Shown piece by piece: positions 41,094 to 48,698 of a stretch of 64,000 bases of DNA (within the stretch, counting starts at the first letter, position 1; each line of letters opens with the position of its first letter). The notes under the pieces were generated by a model, which made no database searches, had not been told where the DNA came from, and saw only the letters and a program-made list of their open reading frames with translations. The DNA comes from Chloroflexota bacterium (GTDB taxonomy: Bacteria; Chloroflexota; Anaerolineae; Aggregatilineales; Phototrophicaceae), in the NCBI GenBank assembly GCA_016223085.1, contig JACRPS010000006.1, positions 62,001 through 126,000 of the forward strand. Reading direction: 5' to 3'. The position numbers and the translations under genes are program-made.

Positions 41094-42077
41094 TTGACCC
41101 ATGCGCTTATCACGGGCGGGGCGGGCTTTATCGGCAGCCACCTGGCCGAACGGCTGCTGGAGGCCGGCCAGCAGGTGACGATCATTGATAACCTCAGCAC
41201 CGGCCAGTTTAAAAATATCGCCCACCTGGAACGAAAACACGGCTTTCGTTATGCCATTGAGGATATTCGCAACATCCACGTCATGGACCGGCTGGTGAGC
41301 GAGTGTGATCTGATTTATCACCTGGCCGCCGCCGTGGGCGTGGAGCGGATTATCAGCGAGCCAATTGAAACGATTGAGGTCAACATCGGCGGGACGGAAG
41401 TGGTGCTCAAAACGGCACGCCGCTACCGCAAAAAGGTGCTGATCGCCTCCACCTCGGAAGTGTACGGCAAGGGCACGCGTTTCCCCTTCCACGAAGATGA
41501 CGACCGCCTGATGGGTCCAACCACCCGCAGCCGGTGGAGCTACGCCGCCTCCAAGGCGATTGACGAATTTTTAGCCCTGGCATACCATAAGGAAGTTGGC
41601 CTGCCGGTGGTGATTATGCGCTTTTTTAACACCGTTGGCCCGCGCCAGACCGGGCAGTATGGTATGGTGCTGCCGCGCTTCGTCCGCTGGGCGCTGGCGG
41701 GCGAACCCATCAACGTGTACGGCGACGGTCAGCAGTCGCGCTGCTTCTGCAATGTGCGTGACGTGGTGGAAGCCGTGTTCGCCTTATCACAGTCACCGGC
41801 GGCAGTGGGACAGGTATTTAACATCGGCAGCCAGGAAGAAGTCACGATCCTGGAACTGGCGCAGCGAGTCAAACGGCGGGCGGGCAGCGGTTCCGATATT
41901 CGCTTTATCCCCTATGATGAAGCCTACGAGGCCGGCTTCGAGGATTTCCGCCGCCGTGTGCCCAGCCTGGAAAAAATCCGCGCGGCGGTCGAGTGGGAGC
42001 CAACCACCCCGCTTGACCAGACGATTGATGAAATTGTGGCGTATTACCGGGAGGAAACAAGCAATGGCCGAAATTAG
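41094..42077 (+). CDS. NAD-dependent sugar-nucleotide epimerase/dehydratase
   Basis: The 327-residue extended SDR protein has the NAD motif ALITGGAGFIGSHLAERLL, the catalytic Ser region LIASTSEVYGKG and YAASKAIDEFLA (Y-x3-K). It modifies the hexose of a nucleotide sugar (UDP- or GDP-linked) in glycan synthesis. It starts with TTG; GGAGAC lies upstream and no in-frame ATG is suitably placed. An upstream extension of the frame runs through a REP and is rejected. It overlaps the pentapeptide gene by 14 nt. Confidence 0.92.
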   Translation: MTHALITGGAGFIGSHLAERLLEAGQQVTIIDNLSTGQFKNIAHLERKHGFRYAIEDIRNIHVMDRLVSECDLIYHLAAAVGVERIISEPIETIEVNIGGTEVVLKTARRYRKKVLIASTSEVYGKGTRFPFHEDDDRLMGPTTRSRWSYAASKAIDEFLALAYHKEVGLPVVIMRFFNTVGPRQTGQYGMVLPRFVRWALAGEPINVYGDGQQSRCFCNVRDVVEAVFALSQSPAAVGQVFNIGSQEEVTILELAQRVKRRAGSGSDIRFIPYDEAYEAGFEDFRRRVPSLEKIRAAVEWEPTTPLDQTIDEIVAYYREETSNGRN

Positions 42078-42513
42078 CCGTAAGGAACTGGTCTTATCCC
42101 TCATTCAGGCCGGGCCGAACCCCCGGCTGGCCGGCGTGGATATGAGCGCGCTCGACATCACGCGCCTGAGTCTGGAAGGCGCCAACCTGCGTGGCGCCAA
42201 CCTCCAGGCCGCCACCACGCGGGAAACGATTTTCCGGTCAACCAATATGACCGGCGTGGACGCAACCGCGGCGCAAATGCCGTTTGCCGATTTCTTCGGC
42301 GCGACGCTGCTGGGCGCGAACTTCACCGGCGCCAACCTGCAGGGCGTGCGGCTGGAAAACGCCAACCTGCAAAACGCAGTCTTTAACGGCGCCAACCTGC
42401 AGAACGCCAATATGAAGGGCGCGAATGTGAACGGCGTGCGGTTCGACGAAAAGACCACCTGGCCGGACGGCAAAAAAGGCAGCCAGAGCAACCCGGCGAA
42501 TTATACCAAGTAG
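42064..42513 (+). CDS. Pentapeptide repeat protein
   Basis: The 149-residue protein has an N-terminal helical region (KELVLSLIQAGPNPRLAG) and about 15 A(N/D)LxX repeats from residue 28, such as GANLRGANLQ, GANFTGANLQ, ENANLQNAVF, GANLQNANMKGANV. These fold into a right-handed beta helix. No quinolone-resistance (Qnr) signature is evident, so the role is unclear. GGGAGG supports the start, inside the end of the epimerase gene. Confidence 0.92.
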   Translation: MAEISRKELVLSLIQAGPNPRLAGVDMSALDITRLSLEGANLRGANLQAATTRETIFRSTNMTGVDATAAQMPFADFFGATLLGANFTGANLQGVRLENANLQNAVFNGANLQNANMKGANVNGVRFDEKTTWPDGKKGSQSNPANYTK

Positions 42514-42753
42514 CCGTGAGACTGAACGAATTTGTTCAATTGCTCGCCGCCGGAGGCTGGAAGCGGTTTGTCCCGTCATTCGTCGCCGGACGCTAAAAGC
42601 CGTCCGGCTGACCCGAAAAAGCCGTCTGAAGGCGGCTGGCAAGCGATGTGCTTATTTTCCAGCCTGCTTCCAGCAGGCTTCCCAAAGCTGTTCAGCCAGG
42701 GGGTTTCCAACCCCTGGCGGCAAACTGGCGAAAAACACCGGACTGTCCGGCTG
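42514..42753. repeat. Composite of imperfect palindromes
   Basis: Several hairpin units in a row: CCGGACGCTAAAAGCCGTCCGG-type, GCCGTCTGAAGGCGGC, AGCCTGCTTCCAGCAGGCT and GGGGGTTTCCAACCCC. Units resemble those at 17067-17410. The end also supplies the upstream region of the lipoprotein gene. Confidence 0.65.
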
Positions 42754-43206
42754 ATGCGGTTACTCGTACTGCTCTGCCTTCTCTCGGCCTGCAATGCCGC
42801 GCTGCCGGTGGATACGCCGGAAGTTACGCCAGAGAGCACCCCCCGCATAGCGCTGCAAGCCAGCAATACGCCGTCGGCGCGCCTGAGCGCCACGCCGTTT
42901 ATCTGGCCGACGCTGCCCCCCTCGCCAACGCCCGTCTGCCCGGACGCGCCGCGTACCCGCCTGATCGTGCAGGAGCGTGGCCGCGTGCTGCCGGACGACC
43001 CGCGCCCGGTGAACGTGCGCCAGCAGCCGGGCACTGACCAGCCGGTCAAGGCGCTACTGCCGGTGCGGGCCGTATTTTACGTGCTGGAAGGCCCGGTGTG
43101 TAAAAACAGCTATAGCTGGTTCAGAATTCGCTACGATGGAGCGGAAGGCTGGATTGCCGAGGGCGACCTTACCAGCTACTACGTTGAGCCTTACCTGCCC
43201 GGCTGA
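42754..43206 (+). CDS. Lipoprotein with bacterial SH3-like domain
   Basis: Start 42754 is chosen because a lipoprotein signal follows at once: LLVLLCLLSAC with the lipobox LSAC at residue 13. The 150-residue product continues with a Thr/Pro-rich linker (residues 15-60) and a C-terminal SH3-like domain (VNVRQQPGTDQPVKALLPVRAVFYVLEG, then SWFRIRYDGAEGWIAEGDL). It is probably anchored outside the membrane, reaching to the cell wall or surface glycans. Its 3' end overlaps the convergent DUF4013 gene by 16 nt. Confidence 0.8.
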   Translation: MRLLVLLCLLSACNAALPVDTPEVTPESTPRIALQASNTPSARLSATPFIWPTLPPSPTPVCPDAPRTRLIVQERGRVLPDDPRPVNVRQQPGTDQPVKALLPVRAVFYVLEGPVCKNSYSWFRIRYDGAEGWIAEGDLTSYYVEPYLPG

Positions 43207-43865
43207 TCGGCCTGATAGCCATACTGCGCAGTCAGATAGCCGATCACCGGCAGCCCCAGCGCCGGCGCCAGCAGCCAGCCGATACATGGAATCGCCAGCA
43301 CCAGCGCGAACACCAGGCTGACACCGATCATCACCAACACCCACTGCACCGTCAAATTCTGCTGGCGGCGGACGGCGTTAAACAGATCACCGAACTGGAA
43401 AAATACCACGACGTTGTTTTCTTCGGCGTAGCGGGACAGGCCAAGCGCCAGCATCGGCCACGTGACCAGGTTGTACACCAGCAGCAGGGGCAGCAGGCAG
43501 CACAGTGTTACCAGCGACAGGCTGCTGCCCAGCACACCTTCGTTCCAGAAGTTCGAGGTAGTCAGTACGAGGCAGACCAGCGCGATATTGGGCAGGTTGT
43601 AGACCAGCAGCGCCACCAGCACGTGTCCGCCCTTGCTGATGCGTTCGCCGTAGTTCTCCCAGCGCGGCAGGGGGTAGCGGCGGCGGTCGTTCAGGTTGCG
43701 GATCAGGTCAACCAGATAACCGGCTAGCGCCGCCCAGGCTACCAGTCCCACCAGCAGCAGCGGCAGCGTGATTACGCCGACGAAGCCCAGCGCCGCCATG
43801 ATGACCAGTTTGCCGCTGATTTCCGGGTCTTCAAAGGCATACGAAAACGCGCGACCAATGTTCAC
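43191..43865 (-). CDS. DUF4013 membrane protein
   Basis: GTG 43865 is preferred as start because GGAGGGAAGG lies just before it; an upstream ATG overlaps that site. The 224-residue protein begins NIGRAFSYAFEDPEISGKLV and has about five helices with a central LPRWENYGERISKGGHVLVALLVYNLP. This matches DUF4013, whose start is 'x-I/F-G-x-A-F-x-Y-x-F-x-D-P-x-W'. Role unknown. Confidence 0.85.
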   Translation of the reverse strand: MNIGRAFSYAFEDPEISGKLVIMAALGFVGVITLPLLLVGLVAWAALAGYLVDLIRNLNDRRRYPLPRWENYGERISKGGHVLVALLVYNLPNIALVCLVLTTSNFWNEGVLGSSLSLVTLCCLLPLLLVYNLVTWPMLALGLSRYAEENNVVVFFQFGDLFNAVRRQQNLTVQWVLVMIGVSLVFALVLAIPCIGWLLAPALGLPVIGYLTAQYGYQADQPGR

Positions 43866-43970
43866 AGGCCTTCCCTCCACTGTTCGGCAGCATTATGCCT
43901 ACAGGCACGCGTTTCGACAAGGTGAGGCCGCCCCTACCCATTTTCGGCCTCAGCCGTTATCATCCGTGCC

Positions 43971-45182
43971 ATGAAAATTCTGTTCATTTCGCGCTGCCCG
44001 CCGTACCCGCTGCACCTGGGCGACCGCCTGATTCTGTACCATCTGGCGGAAGAACTGGAAGCCCGCCGCCATCGGCTGGATTTGCTGGCGTTTTACGACC
44101 GACCGACCGACCTGGTGGAGCAGCGTCACTACGATCACCGCTTTCAGCACGTCGAATTGATTCCCGAACCGCGCCGGTCGCTGTGGAGCTATGTGCAGCG
44201 CACTCTGCTTCCCGGCAGGCGTTTTCCCCGGCGTGCCGAACAGTCGTGGTCGCCGGCGATGTGGCAGGCGATTCAGGCGCGGCTGGACGCCGAGCATTAC
44301 GATGTGGTGCACCTGTTTGGTGGCGTGCAGGTGTACGAGTACGCCCACGCGCTGCGCGGCCTGCCCGCGCTCATCACGCCGTATGAGAGTTACAGCCTGT
44401 ACCTGCGGCGGCTGGTTGACATGGAACGTAGGGGCACGGCACGCCGTACCCTTACAAAAATCGTCCTACAATTACAACTTCACCTCGCCCGCCGCTTTGA
44501 AACGTTTATGTTCGCGCTGTACCGCCGCGTTGTTGTGGTATCGGAGCGCGACCGCGACGAACTGCTGGACCTCAACCCGGCGCTGCCGGTTGAGGTCATC
44601 CCCAACGGCGTGGATACGGTTTATTTCCGGCGGGCACGGGCGGGGCGCAGGGCGCGGGCGCTGCTGTTCGTGGGCAACTACGAATACGCGCCGAACGTGG
44701 ACGCGGCGCTGCGGCTGGCGCGCGAGATTCTGCCGCAGGTGCAAAAGCGCATCCCCGATGTTAAACTCTGGCTGGTGGGCAACGCGCCGCCGCCGGAACT
44801 GCTGGCGCTGGCGGGCGAGTCCGTCAAAGTGACCGGGCGGGTGCCGGACGTGCGCCCGTACCTGGCGCGGGCGACGGCGTTTGTCTGCCCCTTGCGCCTG
44901 GGTGCGGGCATTAAAAATAAGCTACTGGAAGCCCTGGCTGTCGGCTGCCCGGTGGTCGCGACGCCGTTGAGCGTGGACGGAATCGCCGTGCGTGACGGTG
45001 ACAGCGCGCTGGTTGCCGACGGCGACGCGCTGGTGGATGCCATCGTGCGCCTGGTGGACGACGCCGAGTTAGTGCGGCGGCTGGCCGACAACGGGCGCGC
45101 CCTGATTGAGTCGCAGTACAGCTGGAATCATGTAGCCGAAATGTACGAGGACGTGTATGCAGCCGTTAGCCGAAACGTTTGA
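43971..45182 (+). CDS. Glycosyltransferase (GT4-like) with translated palindrome
   Basis: The 403-residue GT-B enzyme opens ILFISRCPPYPLHLGDRLILYHLAEELEARRH and ends with a nucleotide-sugar domain (LLFVGNYEYAPNVDAALRLAREILPQVQKRIPDVKLWLVG, FVCPLRLGAGIKNKLLEALAVGCPVVATPLSVDGI). This resembles the TIGR03087-like branch used in surface polysaccharide synthesis. Residues near 152-164 (MERRGTARRTLTK) are encoded by a REP palindrome at 44428-44455 that keeps the frame. It overlaps the next gene by 26 nt. Confidence 0.9.
   Translation: MKILFISRCPPYPLHLGDRLILYHLAEELEARRHRLDLLAFYDRPTDLVEQRHYDHRFQHVELIPEPRRSLWSYVQRTLLPGRRFPRRAEQSWSPAMWQAIQARLDAEHYDVVHLFGGVQVYEYAHALRGLPALITPYESYSLYLRRLVDMERRGTARRTLTKIVLQLQLHLARRFETFMFALYRRVVVVSERDRDELLDLNPALPVEVIPNGVDTVYFRRARAGRRARALLFVGNYEYAPNVDAALRLAREILPQVQKRIPDVKLWLVGNAPPPELLALAGESVKVTGRVPDVRPYLARATAFVCPLRLGAGIKNKLLEALAVGCPVVATPLSVDGIAVRDGDSALVADGDALVDAIVRLVDDAELVRRLADNGRALIESQYSWNHVAEMYEDVYAAVSRNV
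44428..44455. repeat. REP-like palindrome inside the glycosyltransferase gene
   Basis: Arms GTAGGGGCACGGC/GCCGTACCCTTAC, two mismatches, translated as part of RRGTARRTLT in a helix between the two domains. Confidence 0.8.
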
Positions 45183-45915
45183 ACGGATTACCTATGCTCA
45201 GCAACCGCCGCCGGAGGAGGATGTCGTCCGCATCGTGGACGAGGGTTGGCCGCGTTTCATGCTGTTTGACCCGCTGGCTGACAAATACTGGACGCGGATG
45301 CATGCCTATTTCCCGCAGTTTCAGTTCGCCCTATACGATGACAGCCGGAAGGTCATCGCCGTGTGCAATAGCATCCCGGTCGTGTGGGACGGCAACCCGG
45401 ACACGCTGCCACCGGAAGGCTGGGACTGGGCGATGGACAGCGGCATCACCGGCTACGAGGCCGGCGCGACGCCCAATACGCTATGCGCGATTTCGATCAC
45501 GATTGCCCGGTCGCACATCGGCCAGGGCATCAGCCCGTATGCGGTGGAAGGGCTGCGGCAGGCCGCCCGCGAGAACGGCCTGGGGTATCTGATCGCGCCG
45601 GTGCGCCCCAGCCTGAAAAGCATGTATCCCCTGACGCCGATGGAACGCTACATGTGCTGGAAAACGGACGAGGGTTCGCCGTTTGACCCCTGGCTGCGCG
45701 TCCACTGGCGCGCCGGGGCGAAGATCGTTAAACCCTGCCCGCAATCTATGGTTATCACCGGCTCGGTGGACCAGTGGGAGGAATGGGCCAGCATGATGTT
45801 CCCCGAAAGCGGCACGTATATCGTACCGAAGGCGCTGACGCCGGTGAACATCAACGTTGAGGACGACATCGGGCGCTACGTTGAGCCGAATGTGTGGATG
45901 GTTCACAGTCTATAG
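45157..45915 (+). CDS. GNAT-like acyltransferase protein
   Basis: The 252-residue protein begins within the glycosyltransferase gene (26 nt overlap). The pattern FPQFQFALYDDSRKVIAVCNSIPVVWDG, then NTLCAISITIARSHIGQGISPYAVEGLRQAARENGLGYLIAPVRPSLKSMYPL resembles GNAT transferases found near siderophore or lipid genes. The motif-A loop reads HIGQGISPYAV (GNAT: R/Q-x-x-G-x-G/A). Exact donor and acceptor are unknown; the coupled glycosyltransferase suggests modification of a glycan. Confidence 0.65.
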   Translation: MQPLAETFERITYAQQPPPEEDVVRIVDEGWPRFMLFDPLADKYWTRMHAYFPQFQFALYDDSRKVIAVCNSIPVVWDGNPDTLPPEGWDWAMDSGITGYEAGATPNTLCAISITIARSHIGQGISPYAVEGLRQAARENGLGYLIAPVRPSLKSMYPLTPMERYMCWKTDEGSPFDPWLRVHWRAGAKIVKPCPQSMVITGSVDQWEEWASMMFPESGTYIVPKALTPVNINVEDDIGRYVEPNVWMVHSL

Positions 45916-45975
45916 TCATCAGTCGTCAGTCATCAGTCGTCCGTTCATGCGCTCGAAGAACGCTGTCCTTTGACT
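45914..45975. repeat. Low-complexity CAGTCATCAGTCGT tract
   Basis: Degenerate tandem words (CAGTC, CAGTCGT, ACTG, GACTGTAGACTG) fill the spacer between this gene and the quinone oxidoreductase. Tracts of related words occur at 13480-13525 and 17475-17513. Confidence 0.6.
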
Positions 45976-46017
45976 GTGGACTGGAGACTGTAGACTGAAG
46001 ACCAAGAAAGGCAAATC

Positions 46018-46986
46018 ATGAAACTCGTTCGTGTGTACGAATACGGCGGGCCGGAAGTGCTGAAATACGAGGACGCGCCCACGCCCGAACCTGCGCCCGG
46101 CATGGTGCGGGTGAAGATCGAAGCGATTGGCCTGAATTTCATTGACACCTACCAGCGCAGCGGCATCTACAAACTGCCGCTGCCGTTCACGCCCGGCATG
46201 GAAGCGGCGGGCGTGGTGGATGCGGTCGGGCAGGATGTGACCGAGTTCAGGCCGGGTGATCGCGTGGTGTACGGTATGGTCAACGGCGCGTATGCCGACT
46301 ATACGATTGTTGCCGCCGAGAAACTGGTGCCTGTGCCGGAAGGCATGGACGCGCTGACCGCCGCCGCCGCCATGATTCAAGGCTTAACCGCGCACTACCT
46401 GACGCGCGACACCTTCCCGTTAAACGATAGCCACACGGCGCTGATTCACGCGGCGGCGGGCGGCACGGGGCAACTGGTGGTACAAATGGCGAAGCAGCGC
46501 GGCGCGCGGGTGATCGGCACGGCGGGCACGGAGCAGAAAGCGGCGCTGGCGCAGGCTGCCGGCGCGGACGAGGTGATTGTTTACACGCAGCAGGACTTTG
46601 AGGCCGAAGTCAAACGCCTGACGGATAACCGGGGCGTGGACGTGGTATACGACTCGGTTGGCCGGGATACATTCGACAAAAGCATTGCCTGCCTGCGCCC
46701 ACGTGGCATGATGGTGCTGTTCGGCCATGCCAGCGGCACGGTGCCGCCGGTTGACCCGCTGGCCGTGCTCGGCAAGGCATCCCTGTTCCTGACGCGCCCG
46801 TACCTGTCGCACTACATCGCCACCCGCGAAGAACTGCGGCGGCGGGCGTCGGAAGTGTTCCACGCGGTGGAAACCGGCGCGCTGAAGGTGACAATTGGGC
46901 GCACCTTTACGCTGGAAAACGCGGCGGAAGCGCACCGGGCGCTGGCCGGACGGCTGACGACCGGAAAGGTGCTGTTGATTCCGTAA
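46018..46986 (+). CDS. qor: Quinone oxidoreductase (zinc-free MDR family)
   Basis: The 322-residue protein has the MDR start [41 protein letters not shown] and the NADPH motif [27 protein letters not shown]. Zinc-ligand Cys/His of alcohol dehydrogenases are missing, so it is the quinone reductase type. It reduces quinones with NADPH by one-electron transfer. AAGAAAGG upstream of the ATG. Confidence 0.93.
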   Translation: MKLVRVYEYGGPEVLKYEDAPTPEPAPGMVRVKIEAIGLNFIDTYQRSGIYKLPLPFTPGMEAAGVVDAVGQDVTEFRPGDRVVYGMVNGAYADYTIVAAEKLVPVPEGMDALTAAAAMIQGLTAHYLTRDTFPLNDSHTALIHAAAGGTGQLVVQMAKQRGARVIGTAGTEQKAALAQAAGADEVIVYTQQDFEAEVKRLTDNRGVDVVYDSVGRDTFDKSIACLRPRGMMVLFGHASGTVPPVDPLAVLGKASLFLTRPYLSHYIATREELRRRASEVFHAVETGALKVTIGRTFTLENAAEAHRALAGRLTTGKVLLIP

Positions 46987-47271
46987 TCGTTACAGAATAA
47001 TCAGTCCCAGCCGCGTGGCCTTCACGACCGCGCGGCGTGGTTTGGCGCGTTAAAATTACCCACAACAGAGCTGGCAACACAGACTACGGTGCTCTTTTCG
47101 CGCGATAATATGGTTAATGAATGTCGAGGTCGTGAAGATGGCAGCCGTAAAATGGACACGGCATGCCACGCTCCTACCGACAGCTAAAAGAGGTTTACGG
47201 ATAGGCCCTGAATCGTCCGTGCGATTATCGCCAAACTGTTTTAACTGGAAAACTGGTAACTGGCAGCTTCC
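46987..47271. other. Spacer with a degraded REP and repeat flank
   Basis: No gene seen. 47157-47209 is the second copy of the 53-base unit at 32931-32983, with its left palindrome arm decayed. Confidence 0.6.
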
Positions 47272-47601
47272 TTAATGAGCGAAGAAGCCAAAGTCCACGT
47301 AATAACAGCGGCTGCCGTCTTCACACGGCACTTCGCCGTGTTCCTTAAAGATGAACACACGTGGGTTGTGCCGTTTCATCTTCTTTTTGAGCGAGTTCCA
47401 TTGTGATTTGGAGGGCTGCGTCTGTCCCTCCGGCAGCACGAAGTAGGATGGCCGGAAGATGGCGCGGAAGTGCCCATCAGGGTAAGCAATCAGCCGGTCG
47501 AGATGGGTAATCCGGCGGTCCCCTTCCAGCGTAAAAATCTCCCTGGCATACGTCAGCACCAGTTCATGCGGGCGGTGTTGAAACTCTGGTAGTCCTTCCA
47601 T
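47272..47601 (-). CDS. Hypothetical protein
   Basis: The 109-residue protein was not recognised. It contains VLTYAREIFTLEGDRRITHLDRLIAYPDGHFRAIFRPSYFV, then a basic stretch SLKKKMKRHNPRVFIFKEHGE and ends CYYVDFGFFAH. It is basic with two Cys near the end; no signal peptide. Start 47601 is supported by GGAG 7 nt upstream; an in-frame start further up (47637) is possible. The thuA remnant lies just upstream. Confidence 0.6.
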   Translation of the reverse strand: MEGLPEFQHRPHELVLTYAREIFTLEGDRRITHLDRLIAYPDGHFRAIFRPSYFVLPEGQTQPSKSQWNSLKKKMKRHNPRVFIFKEHGEVPCEDGSRCYYVDFGFFAH

Positions 47602-47643
47602 CGTCGCTCCACTTGACTCCTGATTCGGAATGACCAATTGTTG

Positions 47644-47671
47644 GTAGGGGCGAAGTATGTCTCGTCCCTAC
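47644..47671. repeat. REP-like palindrome
   Basis: Arms GTAGGGGCGA/TCGTCCCTAC, slightly imperfect, 6 nt after the thuA pseudogene stop side. Confidence 0.8.
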
Positions 47672-47677
47672 ATCCCG

Positions 47678-48195
47678 TTACAGGCACCGCGCCGCCCACA
47701 ACATCCCGCGCCGCATCAATTCCAGCGTCTGCGGCATCTGCACGATGTTCGGCTGGTGGCCCAGACTGCAATAAAACACCCGCCCCTCGCCCCACAGTTT
47801 GGTGTACACCACCGGCATCACCACCTCGCCAAAACGGGTGGTCGCCAGCACCGTGATGGCGGGGTCAACATGCAGGTAATACTGTTCGCTGACCACCTCA
47901 AAATCGCCGATACCCTCGGTAATCGGACTCGGCGCGCCGTCCGTATAAACCGTGTATTTCACACCGTCGTTGCCCGGGTGTGCCACCCACTGGCTGCCGG
48001 TCATAAACTGGTCGTCCAGTTCGGCACGATCAGGTCAAATTTCGGCAGGGGCAGCGTTTTGTAGGCATCCAGCGTGTCGCTTAAGGTCACCTCAAAGGCC
48101 TCTCGCCGCAGGACATCGGCAAGGATACGAGCGACTTCGGTCGGCGCGTGGCCTTCCCACCCGCCATAGACAATCAGTGCTTTATTCAAGATCAT
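47678..48195 (-). pseudogene. ThuA-like protein, internal deletion with frameshift
   Basis: The 5' piece (48195-48001) encodes KALIVYGGWEGHAPTEVARILADVLRREAF to LIVPNWTTSL and stops. The 3' piece, in another frame, continues as DQFMTGSQWVAHPGN to the end (MPVVYTKLWGEGRVFYCSLGHQP). In intact ThuA (trehalose utilization) domain proteins these parts are joined by about 45 residues including the conserved GWHGG region. A deletion has fused them out of frame. Both remaining parts are well conserved, so the event looks recent. Confidence 0.75.
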
Positions 48196-48236
48196 GCTCC
48201 TTAAAAAGATTCATCATAAAGATACGGTATTGAAAG

Positions 48237-48398
48237 TCAAGCGACAAGGCAGTAGCTAGGGCCAAAATCGCAACCCCTGGTAGCAACAACCCAGGCGCGA
48301 TGGACGAGTTTGCGAGCAACGGCACAAATCGCCACTTTTCTGAGTTTACCGTGTTGGCAGAGGCGTTGATAAGTTGTCAAAAGCGTCCCTGTTTCACT
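48237..48398 (-). pseudogene. IS110-like transposase C-terminal fragment
   Basis: Read on the minus strand the frame gives TTYQRLCQHGKLRKVAICAV followed by ARKLVHRAWVV to a TGA. The motif 'Y-x-R-L...G-K-x-x-K-V-A-x-x-A-x-A-R-K-L' resembles the C-terminal end of IS110/IS1111-family transposases. No upstream catalytic part is present, so it is a relic. Confidence 0.45.
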
Positions 48399-48698
48399 CC
48401 AGTTTTTTCAGAGTAAGTCTATACGGACTTTACGCCAAAAACGAGCTGTAATCATCCTACTCGCACTTCACGATTTAAGGGCACCGGTACGAGCGAAATC
48501 AGAAGATAATCCAATGAATAAAATGATAGTCTATTGCTCGTTGCAGACGGGTGGTGTATCTTTAGGCAAAATGAGTGAAGAAAACACATGTATTTATTAA
48601 AATTGCAGCTTTACCTACCCCCTCCAGCTACATCCACAAACTTCGAAAATCGGAAGATATTCCAACATGCTCCGTACTGAATCGCTTAGGAGGGGATT
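48240..48698. other. Control region before the alpha-galactosidase gene
   Basis: After the transposase relic, about 300 bases of lower GC lead to the alpha-galactosidase start. Promoter and operator for the sugar module presumably lie here, but no clear hexamer pair or AraC-type repeat was identified. Confidence 0.4.

Noticed and set aside
42532-42753. Longer N-terminus for the SH3 lipoprotein
   Set aside because: The added residues come from the palindrome mosaic, and the lipobox signal peptide only works from the start at 42754.
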